From positions 434,001 through 498,000 of the forward strand of contig NC_018012.1 in the NCBI RefSeq assembly GCF_000227745.2: a stretch of 64,000 nt of DNA, in the 5' to 3' direction. Shown piece after piece: positions 23,791 to 33,693 of the stretch (its first letter is position 1; each line of letters opens with the position of its first letter). A program made the position numbers and the translations under genes. The notes under the pieces are model-generated. The model searched no databases, was not told the origin of the DNA, and saw only the letters and a list, made by a program, of their open reading frames with translations. This stretch comes from Thiocystis violascens DSM 198. GTDB taxonomy: Bacteria; Pseudomonadota; Gammaproteobacteria; Chromatiales; Chromatiaceae.

Positions 23791-24975
23791 CTCATCACCT
23801 ATCAGTTACTCACGGGCATGAAAAGCGGGCAACGGGAGGTCGTTTTGAAGGCACCGCTTCAGACGGCGCAGGCCGCGCGTGAACCACGAGACCAGGCTAC
23901 GATAGAGTTTCCTGAAGCTCCAATGCGCGGGGTCGTTCTGCGCCTGGACTTTTTTTCGAGTGGTGTCGGATCGTTCAGCCCCTCGTCTCGGCCGGCGCGA
24001 ACACACCAGTACATGGCCAAGGCCATGATGAGCACCAGTCGCTCCAAACGCTCGGCATGCTGGAGTTGCGAATCCTCCAAGTCGAAGCCCCGGCCCTTGA
24101 CGTCGGAGAACATCGGTTCGATGGCCCAGCGAGCAGCGTCGTCAAGCACGCTTGCCCGTGTCGGGGCGGCGTCCATGGCAATGATCCACGGCTCGGGGTG
24201 GCCATCCTCGTGCAGGATCCCGAGGTTCGTGATCACCCCCTGCGCAAACAGGCGCACACCGGTGAAGTAACGTTCCGTCACCCCGTGTGCCAACGCGCCC
24301 GTCGTCGTCTCATCGCCCTGCCCGGTATCCGTTAGCACGTTGCTCTTCAGGCGCAGCCGGTCGCTCCAGCCCCGGGCTTGGAGCCACCCGAACAGGCCCG
24401 CCGACGGATAGAACCGGTCCGCCGATAGCAGCACGCGCGCCCCGGACGGCAGCCAGGCCAGGAGCGGCTCCAACACCACCTGCTGGCCCGCGAAGCCGAG
24501 ATTGGCCGCCCCTTCCTCAGCCCGCCACGCCAGCGGTATCGCGCGATCACCCACCCGCAACGCCACCATCAGCAGCGCCATCCGATCACCCAAATCGGTT
24601 TGGTCCAGGCTCAACAACACCGTCTGACCATGGCTGGCCGCCTTCGCCAACTCCGCTCGTGCAAAGGGCTCAATCACCATTCCCGGACCCAACCGCGGAT
24701 TCTTCAGCAAACGCCTCAGCCATTGCTCGCGCATGTCCTGCCGCTCGGTGTCCAAGGGCAGCAGATTGGCCAACTCCACCGTGTTCGGGGTTTGGCCTTC
24801 GATCATCGCCCCGACCGCCAACGCCAGCTTGCTCACCACCGTCTTGCGCAGACGCGGGTGCACCTCGCGCAGCCCGCACGCCACTTCATCAGCCAATCGT
24901 TTGACGCTTCCCATGATCCTCAATCACCTCAACATCGACTGAGCGGCAGTTTGCCAGAATGTGATAGGTGATGAG
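23791..24975 (-). mobile_element. IS4-family element, copy A, with 10-bp target duplication
   Basis: The 1185-bp element has 14-bp ends CTCATCACCTATCA. It is flanked on both sides by GCGGGTCGGT (23781-23790 and 24976-24985), a clean 10-bp target-site duplication. An apparently identical copy lies at 53785-54969. Confidence 0.93.
23859..24914 (-). CDS. IS4-family transposase (copy A)
   Basis: This 351-residue DDE transposase has the family landmarks LSLDQTDLGDRMALLMVALR (first Asp, near residue 103), VLLSADRFYPS (second Asp) and the Y-(2)-R-(3)-E-type region around WAIEPMFSDVKGRGFDLEDS carrying the Glu. The ATG at 24914 is preceded by GAGG. It is identical in protein sequence to the copy at 53853-54908. 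It inserted between the hemP locus and fur and probably separated genes that were once closer. Confidence 0.9.
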   Translation of the reverse strand: MGSVKRLADEVACGLREVHPRLRKTVVSKLALAVGAMIEGQTPNTVELANLLPLDTERQDMREQWLRRLLKNPRLGPGMVIEPFARAELAKAASHGQTVLLSLDQTDLGDRMALLMVALRVGDRAIPLAWRAEEGAANLGFAGQQVVLEPLLAWLPSGARVLLSADRFYPSAGLFGWLQARGWSDRLRLKSNVLTDTGQGDETTTGALAHGVTERYFTGVRLFAQGVITNLGILHEDGHPEPWIIAMDAAPTRASVLDDAARWAIEPMFSDVKGRGFDLEDSQLQHAERLERLVLIMALAMYWCVRAGRDEGLNDPTPLEKKSRRRTTPRIGASGNSIVAWSRGSRAACAV

Positions 24976-24985
24976 GCGGGTCGGT

Positions 24986-25318
24986 ATCCTCCGCCCTTCC
25001 GATCGGACCTGGGAATCGCGTGGTCAGAATCCAGGGGTGAGTGCCGTCTGGATGCGCCGCATTGGCCGACTCGGGTCACGCCTGAGTTGATCTGCGATGA
25101 TGTCATCAAGCCGAAAAATCGTTATGCTGCCGGGCGATTGACAGGATATAGGAGATGGGGCGCGTACCGCCTTGGCTCGTGATTGGCGCGAAGCTCCCAG
25201 CGGCTGGACTGCGTGTCGTCCCTTGCTGTCGTGAGCGTGCATGTATTGCAGCCATGATTCTCAGGTCGACGAAGGTTTTCGTCGCCTGGGTCGCATGGCC
25301 GCGTCAGTGGTGGGCATC
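24986..25318. other. Gene-free stretch upstream of fur
   Basis: About 330 bases between IS4 copy A and fur hold no convincing gene. Open frames here lack family resemblance and ribosome-binding sites. The fur promoter should lie in the last 150 bases, but I see no clear Fur-box or sigma-70 match. Confidence 0.5.
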
Positions 25319-25738
25319 ATGTCGGAAATTGACCAGATCAGAGAAGCGGGGCTCAAGGTAACGGTTCCCAGAACCAGAATCCTGGCGATCCTCGAGCGCA
25401 ACGCCAAGCGGCACATGAGTGCCGAGGACGTCTTTCGCCAGTTACTGACGGAAGATGCGGAGATCGGGCTAGCCACGGTCTACCGCGTGCTGACCCAGTT
25501 CGAAAGCGCGGGCCTCGTCTGCCGGCAAAACTTCGATAGTGCCCAAGCCGTGTTCGAGATCAACCGCGGAGAGCACCACGATCATCTGGTCTGCACCCGT
25601 TGCGGGCGTATCCTCGAGTTCGTCGATCCGAAGATCGAGCAGCGGCAAGCGTCGGTGGCGAAAGACCATGGCTTTATCACCGAGGATCACTCGCTGGTGC
25701 TCTACGGCACCTGTCCCGTCTGTCAGGACAAGTCCTGA
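25319..25738 (+). CDS. fur: Ferric uptake regulator Fur
   Basis: The 139-residue protein has the Fur winged-helix domain (GLKVTVPRTRIL; SAEDVFRQLL; GLATVYRVLTQFESAGLV as recognition helix) and the dimer/metal domain with EHHDHLVCTRCGRILEF and the C-terminal CPVC. Both CxxC pairs of the structural zinc site are present. With Fe2+ it would repress iron-uptake genes such as the hemP locus 1.8 kb away. The start at 25319 gives the usual N-terminus; upstream in-frame ATG/GTG codons exist but extend the protein without conservation. No strong ribosome-binding site is visible. Confidence 0.92.
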   Translation: MSEIDQIREAGLKVTVPRTRILAILERNAKRHMSAEDVFRQLLTEDAEIGLATVYRVLTQFESAGLVCRQNFDSAQAVFEINRGEHHDHLVCTRCGRILEFVDPKIEQRQASVAKDHGFITEDHSLVLYGTCPVCQDKS

Positions 25739-25893
25739 CCGAGCCGCGTGCCAGCGCTTTGACGCGCAAGGTTCGATTTTCGCGGAGCGGTGCTTCTTCA
25801 TACGGGCGACGCAGCTCCAGCCGCGTCGCCTGAGGGAAGTCAGCCGCTGAAGAACGCTCTGCGCCGGATCGATCCGGCGCTCTCCACCGCCAA

Positions 25894-28043
25894 CTATTCC
25901 CCTCGATACCCCAGCAGCCGTGACGAATTGACCAGGATGCCGAGCGTATGGGCGATGTGGATCATCCCGCCCATGGCCGGGTTCAGGACGCCCAGGGCGC
26001 CGAAGACGATCCCAACCAGATCGGTGCCTACTGCAAAGGCGTAATTCTGGTCTGCGGTGCGCAGGGTGGCTCGGCTCAGTTCGCGTACCGCGAGCAGCTT
26101 GCGAATGTCGCTGTCGGCGAGTGCGATGTCGGCCACCTCGATGGCGACCTCCGAGCCGCCGGCGCCCATGGCGATGCCGATCTCGGCCTCGGAGAGTGCC
26201 AGGGCATCGTTGACCCCGTCGCCGACCATTGCCAGCGTTTCGTGTTCGCGTTGCAAGCAACGCACGATCTCGGCCTTGTCCCGCGGCAGCAGCCCGGCAT
26301 GGCAGGCATCCAGCCCCAGCTCGCGGCTCAGTCCCTCGGCGACCGCCGGTTCGTCGCCCGAGATCAGACAGAGGTGCGTGACACCCCCCGTGCGCAGGGC
26401 ATCCAGTGTCTCCCGCGCGCCTGAGCGGAGCTGGTGGCGAATCCCGAGCACCCCCAGCACCTCGCGGTCGAGCGTGACATAGACGGCGGTCAGGCCCCGT
26501 GCGCTCAGCTCCTCGCCGGCGCGGCGGAACTGGCGGTTCAGCCGTACCCCCTCGCCGTCAAGCAGGCGGGCATTCCCGATCGTCACCGTCCGTCCCTGTA
26601 CCCGAGCCTTCACGCCCTGCCCAAGGATCTGCTCGCTCAGAGTGTGCGGCTCCGGCTCCACCCCCTGCGCGGCGGCGCGCTGCGCAATGGCATGCGCCAG
26701 CGCGTGTGGGTTGTGCAGCTCCGCCGAAGCGGCCCAAAAGAGGAGCTGCTCGGTGTCGCCGGACACCACCTCCGCGACCTCCGGCGTCTCCGTGGTCAGG
26801 GTGCCGGTCTTGTCGAAACACCAGCACTGCGCGGTGCCGATCTGCTCTAGATAGACCCCGCCCTTGACCAGGATCTGGCGCCGCGCGGCGTTGTGGATGG
26901 CCGCGCTAACCGCGGTCGAGGCGGCGAGAATGGTCGAGCAGGGACAGGACATCACCAGCATCACGGTGAGCGCGCGGCTCAGGCTTTGGGTCAGCACTAG
27001 GGTGGCGAGCGTCGACAGTGTCCCGAGCTTCAGCAGCCGCGCGGCCAGGGCGTCGGCGCGCTGCTCCAGTGGGGCCTTCCGGTCGAGCGAGGCGTCGACT
27101 AGGGCCGCGATGCGGGCCAGATAGGTGTCCTCGCCGACCTCGTGCGCCCGCACGTAGAGCACCCCCTGTTCGAGATAGCTTCCGGCGAAGACCCGCTCGC
27201 CCAGCGTCTTGAAGACCGGCTCCTGCCGTCCGGTGATCGCCGCCTCGCTCAGTTCCGCCGCGCCGCGCTCGATCTCGCCGTCGACCGGTATCTTCTCGCA
27301 GGTGCGGATCACCACTAGGTCGCCCGCACGCAGCGCCGCCACCGGCGTGCGGATCTCCGCGTCCTCGGCGCGTCCTTGATCGAGAGCGCGAGCATTCGGC
27401 GGATCTCGCGGCGCGAGCGGTTGGCGACATAGGCCTCCAGCAGTTGCCCGCCGTGCAGCACGAAGATGATCTCGAAGGCGGTCAGCGCCTCGCCGACCAG
27501 GATCGCCAGCAGCAGCGAGAAGGCCAGGAACTGGTGGATGGTGAAGCGCTTCTCCGTGAAGGTCTCGTGCCAGGCGTCGCGCAACAGGGGCAGGGCGCCC
27601 GCGAGCGCGATCAGGCCGGTCAGGCTCAGCGGCGATTGGGTCACCGGTCGTTTCAGGACGTGCTCGCGGATCAGGACATACGCCAGGTAGCCGCACAGCA
27701 GTCCAAAGCCCAGGATGCGTCCCAGCCAGGAGCGATGCTCTCGACCTTTGCGGGTCGCGCGTTGGCAGCCCAGGCATGCAATGGTCTGACCCGCCGGATC
27801 GGCCTCGTCATCCTCCGGCGCATGCAGAACACCGAGGATGATCGCTTCCAACTCGGCCTGGCCGAGCAGGGATTCCCGATAGCGCAGAACCAGTGAGGCG
27901 CAGCCCAGGTTGCAGGCAACATCCGCCACCCCCTCGACACGAGTCAGGCGCTGTTCGAGGCGCCAGGCCAGGGCGCCATTATGCGCGAGCTGTCGGATAC
28001 GCAGCCGCACGCGGCCCGGGATCCGGTGACGTGTCTCGATCAT
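25894..28043 (-). pseudogene. P1B-type heavy-metal ATPase, frameshifted
   Basis: Two overlapping frames together encode a ~715-residue P1B ATPase. The first (28043 to ~27375) has an HMA-like N-terminus (RVRLRI.. and NLGCASLVLRY), a CLGC motif and membrane helices. The second (~27375 to 25894) has the A-domain, the CPC metal site in MSCPCSTILAAS, DKTGTLT, GDGVNDA and the final helices NYAFAVGTDLVGI and HTLGILVNSSRLL. A one-base shift near 27375, between LALSIKDA and EDAEIRTPVAAL, splits them. The A-domain reads ITGRQEP where TGE is usual. The substrate metal is uncertain. Either a recent pseudogene or a sequencing error. Confidence 0.82.
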
Positions 28044-28143
28044 GCCTTTCTCCTCGCTGCTCTAAACTGGCCCAGGCCAGAGGGTATGGGTGACGGTTTT
28101 TGGAAAAGGAATGATTGACGTTAACATGCGTGATTACATTGAG

Positions 28144-28275
28144 AACACGTAACTCCAGTTCTTCATAAAGCGTGCCGATGGCGTCCACGAACTCCCGCAG
28201 ATATCCGATCCGGTCACCCACCCCGTAGATCGCGACCGTCTTGTCGCGCAGATCGATCTCATCGAGCTGCGGGAG
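28144..28275 (-). pseudogene. Flavodoxin fragment
   Basis: The 44-codon stretch reads LDEIDLRDKTVAIYGVGD then RIGYLREFVDAIGTLYEELE, matching the flavodoxin segment around the GDQ-x-GY-x-x-x-FVDALGTLY motif. Both ends are missing, and it begins exactly where the adjacent cytochrome remnant stops. The GTG at 28221 would give a chimeric peptide without function. Confidence 0.65.
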
Positions 28276-28499
28276 TCAGAGGCCGAGGATCCAGGTCACC
28301 AGCGTCTTGATGTCGGCATCGCTGACGGCGACGTTCGGCGGCATGGGGATTTGGCCCCAGGTGCCGACTCGCCCGCCTTCACCTTGGCGGTAAGCATCCA
28401 CGGTGCGGCGGCGTCGCCCTTATACTTGGCCGCGACATCCTTGTACGCCGGGCCGACGATGGCGGCATCGACGCTGTGACAGACAGTGCAGCCGCTCTT
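28276..28499 (-). pseudogene. Cytochrome c (c551/c5-like) remnant
   Basis: Minus-strand codons read KSGCTVCHSVDAAIVGPAYK.., giving a CxxCH heme-attachment site. After a frame change near 28367 they continue ..GTWGQIPMPPN, carrying the axial Met, and end SDADIKTLVTWILGL-stop. This is the pattern of a small class I cytochrome c. The signal peptide and start are missing and one internal frameshift is needed, so it is a pseudogene. Confidence 0.7.
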
Positions 28500-28656
28500 C
28501 TGAGGATGTGAGTCGTTATTAAATACACATAAAAATTATTCTTATTATTTGATGATCAGTACGGCACCCTCAACCGCCTACTGAGTGGCACGCTTCTGTA
28601 CGATTGCCACAAGAGACACTTGACTTCAATCGACCCGGCTCGTCCTGGCAAAGGAT

Positions 28657-29704
28657 CCGTGGCGCTGGTGGTCGATCCTCGGTTCCTCGACGATTCTCTT
28701 CTCCACCTAATTTCTCCGTCTAGGTGTCGGTCGCGATCAACGAGTGGCGCCGCCCTTTCTTCGATACCGTCCAGGCTGCGCTCTCCGGCGAGGCCGGCGT
28801 GACCTCCGGCGCGCTCTTCGCACTGCTGATCGACTTCGCCGAGATCGCCTTCATCGCCATCCTGGTGGTCGTGGCCACCAGCTTCTTCGTCAGTCACTAC
28901 GTCTTCCGCTGGCGCACCGCGATGAACGACTACTATGATGTCGCGCGCTGGGCCGAGGTGCGATCGATCAAGGGCGCCGCCCAGCGCATCCAGGAAGACA
29001 CCATGCGCTTCGCCGACATCGTCGAGACGCTGGGCGTGAAGATCGTGGACTCGGTCATGGCCCTGTTCCCCTTTCTGCCGCTGCTCTTCGCGCTCTCGTC
29101 CTATGTCACCGAGCTGCCCATCCTGGGGAGTATTCCGGCGCCGCTTTTCACCGCCGCTCTGGTGTGGTCACTCTTCGGTACGGCGGTCCTGGCCGTGGCG
29201 GGGATCAAGCTACCGGGTCTCTACTTTCGCAATCAACGGGTCGAGGCCGCCTACCGCAAGGAACTGGTTTATGGGGAGGACGATCCCGATCGCGCCCAGC
29301 TGCCCACGCTGCGGACGCTCTTCGCCAACGTGCGCCGGCACTACTTCCGGCTCTATTTCCACTATTTCTACTTCAACATCGCCCACTATAACTACCTGCA
29401 GGCCGACAACATCTTCGTCTATCTCATCCTGGTGCCGACCATCGCCGCCGGTCAGGTCACCTTCGGCATCCTGCAGCAGATCCTGACGGCCTTCGGGCAG
29501 GTGTCGTCGAGCTTCCAGTATCTGGTCAACTCCTGGACCACCATCGTCGAGTTGCAGTCCATCCACAAGCGACTGGTGGCGTTCGAGGCAGCCTTCGAGC
29601 GGCAGCCATCGCTCGTGTCGGTAGGAATCGATTTGAGCCCTGGCACGGCGCTCGCGGGTCGCCAGCCAGCCCCTTCCAACTGCCCGTTCATTGAGATTCC
29701 GGTC
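28657..29704 (+). pseudogene. SbmA/BacA-like peptide transporter, 5'-damaged
   Basis: From 28724 the frame gives most of an SbmA/BacA inner-membrane protein: [49 protein letters not shown], the [19 protein letters not shown] signature, [20 protein letters not shown] and [21 protein letters not shown]. About 100 N-terminal residues are missing. A decayed piece (PWRWWSILGSS) is visible at ~28657-28705 in a different frame before a TAA. SbmA proteins are proton-driven importers of peptide antibiotics and some heme-like compounds. The C-terminus has no stop and runs on into the next gene. Confidence 0.75.
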
Positions 29705-30682
29705 ATGACAGCTTCGAGTCAGGTTGCCTCTATCCGCCCTTTTTCGCCCGATCCCTTGTCGGAAGCGCTCGCGCGGGTCGGCGCTTCCGCTGCTCCGGTC
29801 TGCTTCAGCGGTCAGTGGGAAGAACTGCTCTGGGATCTCGCCTGTCTCGACCCCGTGCGGATCGAGACCGCGATCCCAGGTGTCGCCCTCGGTCAGTCGG
29901 TCGAGCTGCAGGGGATTCAGTTCAGGGATGACATGGGTCTCGCCGAGGGGACAACCTTTGGGCTGTGCTGTTTTCTGGACGAATGGCACGCCATGCGTCC
30001 CCGGAGCGAGTCAAAAGCCGAGCCGCCAACAGGGTTCGACATCGAGGCGCATGATCGGGGCACGCTCTTGACGCTGGCGGCGGATCGACAGTCGCACGGC
30101 TTCGCCCTGCGTGTCCTGATGGGGGCCTATCAGGCCGAGAGCCGGCGCGTCGTCCCGTTTCGCCGTCGCACGGACACGGCATCGCGACTCGCCAGGCATC
30201 TCAGTGATCTGGCGGGCTACCGCGACTGGAGCGGTTCGCCCCTGGATGTCGGCGACATCGCTGAGGCTTGCGGCTGGCTGAGCCTCACCCCAGCGCGCAT
30301 GCAGGTGCGCGGACGGATCCGCTTGGCCGCACCGGAGCTGATTCCCTGCCTTCTCGAAACGATCGCCGATCAGGCGCTCGTCGTGCGGGTGCTGACAGGC
30401 AAGGCCGGCGTCGCTTAAAGCTTCCAGGGCTGCTTCAATGCCTATCGGGCGCGCCGGAATGAGTGGTTGGAACTGACTTGCGAGGAGGCCCGTCTGACCT
30501 TGGGGCCGAGCGTGATCGACAGCGCCTGGGTGTTGGAGCGCCCAGAACCGCAGGGCTCGCGACACCAGGTGCGTCTCTACGACGATCACGGTCGCGCGCT
30601 GCTCCTGATGGATGATCTGCCCGTCTCCGAGCTGCCCGAAAACCCGGCGTGGCGAACCCTCGTCAAGGCACTGCTCGATTGA
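29705..30682 (+). pseudogene. HemS-like heme-utilisation gene with premature stop
   Basis: The ATG at 29705 is in frame with the upstream transporter. The frame is interrupted by one TAA at 30416-30418 and continues in the same frame to 30682, so a single nonsense change explains the break. The rejoined ~325-residue protein weakly resembles HemS/HmuS-type heme-binding proteins, notably the C-terminal pattern VIDSAWVLERP..HQVRLYDDHGRALLL..NPAWRTLVKAL, which fits the W-V-R-K-P...S-L-E-x-F-D-x-x-G...W segment. The identification is tentative. Heme context is supported by hemP and fur ~5-7 kb upstream. Confidence 0.4.
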
Positions 30683-30957
30683 GCCGCCGGGGGTGCAGGC
30701 GGGCGCCATCCTGGCGTGGCGCTCCCGCGATTGATGAACCTCAGAGCGCTAATGCTGGTTAAGGCGATTTTTGGATCGGTAAAGTCTTTCCCGGAAATCG
30801 CCTAAGATGCGGGAATTCCACTGAGCGAATACGCGAAGGCTCCGAGCGCGATCAGCGCTGGAAGGCCCTGCGTGAGGCTGATCGCTGATTCCAGCCGCTG
30901 AGCGCCTTGAACTCGACGGCAGCGCTCTTCAGCTCCCATCGCATCGAGAGAGATCTC
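30683..30957. other. Gene-free stretch
   Basis: About 275 bases without a supported gene. It includes GGCGATTTTTGG...CCGGAAATCGCC, an intergenic motif also seen beside other repeats in this window (near 15015 and 49855). Confidence 0.4.
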
Positions 30958-31650
30958 TCACCGCTTGCGGCTCATCAGGGTTGGAGTGTCGGTTTTCCTA
31001 GCCGTCTCCCGCCGTTGGCCGACAGCGCCCCCCGACTGGAGTTCAGTCGGGGTCACAGGTCGCGGTTGCCTGTTTCGCCAGCCGTTGTCCTCCGCCGATC
31101 GTTCGAGCACAGTCCAACCGTCAAAGGCTGAGGTATTTTGCCGGTTCGGGTCGCGAAGCCGTTCGAGCGCTCCCATGCCGGAGCGCTCAAGCTTCGGCAG
31201 CCACACATCCGCGAAGTCCAGCGGAGCACTGACTTTGCCCCGGCGAACCGGCTGCTCGGTCTCGAGCCCATCGATGTGAACGATCCAGCGCCAATTGCTG
31301 GCCAGTGCGGCGGGGTAAGGCGGAGGGATCGCCTCCGAGCCTGGAACGCGCCGATGCCAGCTCCTCGGTGAAAGTGCGATTCGGTCGGTGTCCAAGTCCA
31401 GGCGCGGCATGACATCCGTGGCATGCAGCCAGTAGCCGTCAGGCCCGAGCCAGGAGGTCGGATCATCCGCGCGCCATCCCTTCGCATCCAGCGTCCAGCT
31501 AACGTCGACCACGCAGCCTTGCGGCGCGTACTCACCCACCTGGATGGCGAGGCGCCCGTCCTCGATGCGGCTTTCCGTCTCACGGCACTGGACCGTCGCC
31601 TTCAAGGTCTCGATTCCCGGTGGTAGAGCGGCGTGCAAGATGCCGTTTTC
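30958..31650 (-). pseudogene. Gene fragment cut by an IS21 end (possibly of an M1-peptidase-like ABC protein)
   Basis: The ~230-codon frame has no natural start: its first codons lie in the terminal sequence of the IS21 remnant. The protein has stretches such as YAPQGCVVDVSWTL, DDPTSWLGPDGYWLHATDVMPRL and VSAPLDFADVWLP, which faintly recall the large ABC-permease/M1-aminopeptidase fusion proteins. I am not sure of this. The last ~60 residues are low-complexity and basic. I regard it as a displaced internal fragment of a larger gene. Confidence 0.35.
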
Positions 31651-31714
31651 TGTCAATCACCATCCAAAAGTGACCAGGGATCAACATCGAATGTTTTCCA
31701 GTTGCTGGGGCATT

Positions 31715-31891
31715 TCAGGTGGTCTGAGTCGCCTTTTTGCGTTGCTTGAAGCGGTAGGAGTCGTTGCCGGTTTCGAGGATGTCGCCGTGATGGGCGAGGC
31801 AATCGAGGTGATGCGCTTGCCATGCGCGCCAGGCCATCGCCATGCCGTCGAGGTGGAGCGCGTTGAGTTTGCTGAGGCGATCAATGGCCAT
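31715..31891 (-). pseudogene. istB: istB remnant (internal deletion)
   Basis: The ATG at 31891 opens MAIDRLSKLNALHLDGMA, the start of an IstB-like ATPase. After ~25 codons it jumps to CLAHHGDILETGNDSYRFKQR, the usual end of the same protein. The whole Walker A/B core has been deleted in frame. Confidence 0.7.
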
Positions 31892-32389
31892 GACGGACCT
31901 CCCGCAAGCTGGCGTCGCGCGCGCAATCGGCCAGCGGTTCCGGCGCAGCGTGGGGCTGGAAGGACTCTCAAGCACGGCGGGACGTGTGGGCGCGGCCAGT
32001 CGGCGCCTGGCGTTGCTCGCGACCGGGGCGCTGATGACGCCCGTCTCGATGGTTAGCTCACAGGCCACCTCTAGCGCCTCCTGTCCCAACTCACGCGCCA
32101 GGAGCACCAGTGCGACGAACGCCCGATCCCCCTTGGGCGACTTCCGCAGGCGGTCGCGCACGATCCGGATGGCCATTGGTAAATCCCACGCCTGGAAGGG
32201 GATTCCATGACCCAAGGCACCCGGTTTCCGCTCCAGGATTGGCAGGTCGTGCCACGGGTTGCAAATCAACTGCTCACGACCAAAGCAACGGACATGCTCG
32301 GCCACCATCTGAGCGTCAGCCACGATGCGCAGGGTCGCGGCGGTGAGGCGCACCGACACCACTTTGCCAGCCCAGACGGCGGGGACACT
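31892..32389 (-). pseudogene. istA: istA C-terminal remnant
   Basis: The frame carries the C-terminal part of an IS21 IstA transposase, e.g. CNPWHDLPILERKPGALGHG, WDLPMAIRIVRDRLRK and DRAFVALVLLARELGQEALE. The HTH and the DDE core are absent, removed at the junction with the IS1182 element. The reading frame continues into istB without a stop. Confidence 0.75.
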
Positions 32390-32423
32390 CTAGGAGTCTG
32401 TCCGGCTTACAAACGGCATCTCA

Positions 32424-33617
32424 GAGGGTGTAGACAAAATCAAACCGTTGTGGTCAACCGCCGCAGCAGGATGCGCGCCTCCGCCAGCCAAACCCAGGTT
32501 TCGGAGACCGCTGGCAGACGGTCATGATGCATGATCAATCGACGGGCACGCTCATTCCACGCATGGGTGCGCTCGACAACCCAGCGCTTCGGCAGCGGAA
32601 CGAAGCCGTCGGCGTTGGCGATCACCACTCGGTCAGGCGCCCCGTCCACGTGCCAGGAGCCAACGCTTTTGTTGGCTGGATGGCGCACGACTTCCACGCG
32701 GATCGCGTGGGTCTGCTCGGTGGTTTGGGCAAATTGACCGGCGTAGGCGCTATCGACAAACAGCGTGTTGATCTGGGGGTACTTGGCGGCCGCGTCAGCG
32801 ACGGCGCCCGAGGCGGCATCGCGGTCCTGAAGATTGGCCGCGACCACGCTCACCGCCAACACGAACCCCAAGGTATCGACCACCAGGCTGCGCTTGCGCC
32901 CCTTGACCTGCTTGCCCGCATCAAAGCCGCTCGGTCCACCCTGCGGCGAGCCGCGGGTCGATTGCGCATCCAGCACCGCCGCCGTCGGCGCGATCTCACG
33001 CCCCTCGCGTTCGCGCCATTGCCCCCGCAGTCGATCATGCATCTGCTCAAACTTCCCAGCCGCACTCCAACGGCGAAACGTCTTGTAGACATTCTGCCAA
33101 GGCGCGAAATCGTGCGGCAGCATCCGCCACGCGCACCCCGTGCGCACCACGTAGCAACACGCCTCCAGGATGCTCCGGCGCGACACGCGGGGCGGTTGAC
33201 CCCGCCCGCCCGGCATCTCAAAGAGAGCGGCGACCAAGTCCCACTCCGCATCGGTCAGACAACTTGGGTAGCTTTGGTCGGGGTCGTGGCGACGATGCGC
33301 ATCCGTATACCCATACCGACGCGGCGTTGCGCGCGCTTGCGCCTCGAGACCACTCTCGCCCCGGAGGCGCGTGACGCCCGCCTCCCGCAAGGACTTGCGA
33401 ATCGTGGCTTCATGAGCCTCGATTCCCGTCCGTGCCGCGAGTTCCCGGGCAATCTCTGACAGCGTGGAGGTCGGGCGATCCGTGACAATTTGACGCAATA
33501 CCGCTTGCTCCGCCTCGTGAATCTTGGGGGGACGACCAGCTTTCGACATCAGCGCACACCAGCTCAGTTGTAGACTGGTATACAAATAGCAGCTCAATTA
33601 TTTTTGTCTACACCCTC
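32424..33617 (-). mobile_element. IS5-family element (IS1031-like), copy B
   Basis: Same 1194-bp element as at 1749-2942, inverted. It is flanked by a perfect TCA duplication (32421-32423 and 33618-33620), the TNA-type target of this group. It is inserted inside the left part of the IS1182 element. Confidence 0.93.
32440..33549 (-). CDS. IS5-family transposase (copy B)
   Basis: The 369-residue transposase is identical in protein sequence to the copy at 1817-2926, with an intact helix-turn-helix and DDE core. At the DNA level I saw one silent difference (codon GCC instead of GCA for the alanine in HEATIRKS). Being intact inside a dead host element, it must have inserted later than or independently of the host's decay. 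It can supply transposase to both copies. Confidence 0.92.
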   Translation of the reverse strand: MSKAGRPPKIHEAEQAVLRQIVTDRPTSTLSEIARELAARTGIEAHEATIRKSLREAGVTRLRGESGLEAQARATPRRYGYTDAHRRHDPDQSYPSCLTDAEWDLVAALFEMPGGRGQPPRVSRRSILEACCYVVRTGCAWRMLPHDFAPWQNVYKTFRRWSAAGKFEQMHDRLRGQWREREGREIAPTAAVLDAQSTRGSPQGGPSGFDAGKQVKGRKRSLVVDTLGFVLAVSVVAANLQDRDAASGAVADAAAKYPQINTLFVDSAYAGQFAQTTEQTHAIRVEVVRHPANKSVGSWHVDGAPDRVVIANADGFVPLPKRWVVERTHAWNERARRLIMHHDRLPAVSETWVWLAEARILLRRLTTTV

Positions 33618-33693
33618 TCAGGTAACATCCGTCAACCTTGTAAGATGATTTTACCCGCATCAGACCGTTATCCCTCTGATTCTGAGATCGTGG

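Larger units (their letters stand above)
31651..32389 (-). mobile_element. IS21-family remnant
   Basis: The left end at 31651 begins TGTCAATCACCATCCAAAAGT, a typical IS21 terminus starting with TG. Inward lie an internally deleted istB and the 3' part of istA; the rest is gone where the IS1182 element begins at 32390. The element is non-functional. Confidence 0.75.

Noticed and set aside
1749..33617. A single inversion between the two IS5-like copies as the cause of the mismatched flank of copy A
   Set aside because: If flanks had been exchanged by one inversion, copy B would show TCA on one side and TAA on the other. It has TCA on both sides.
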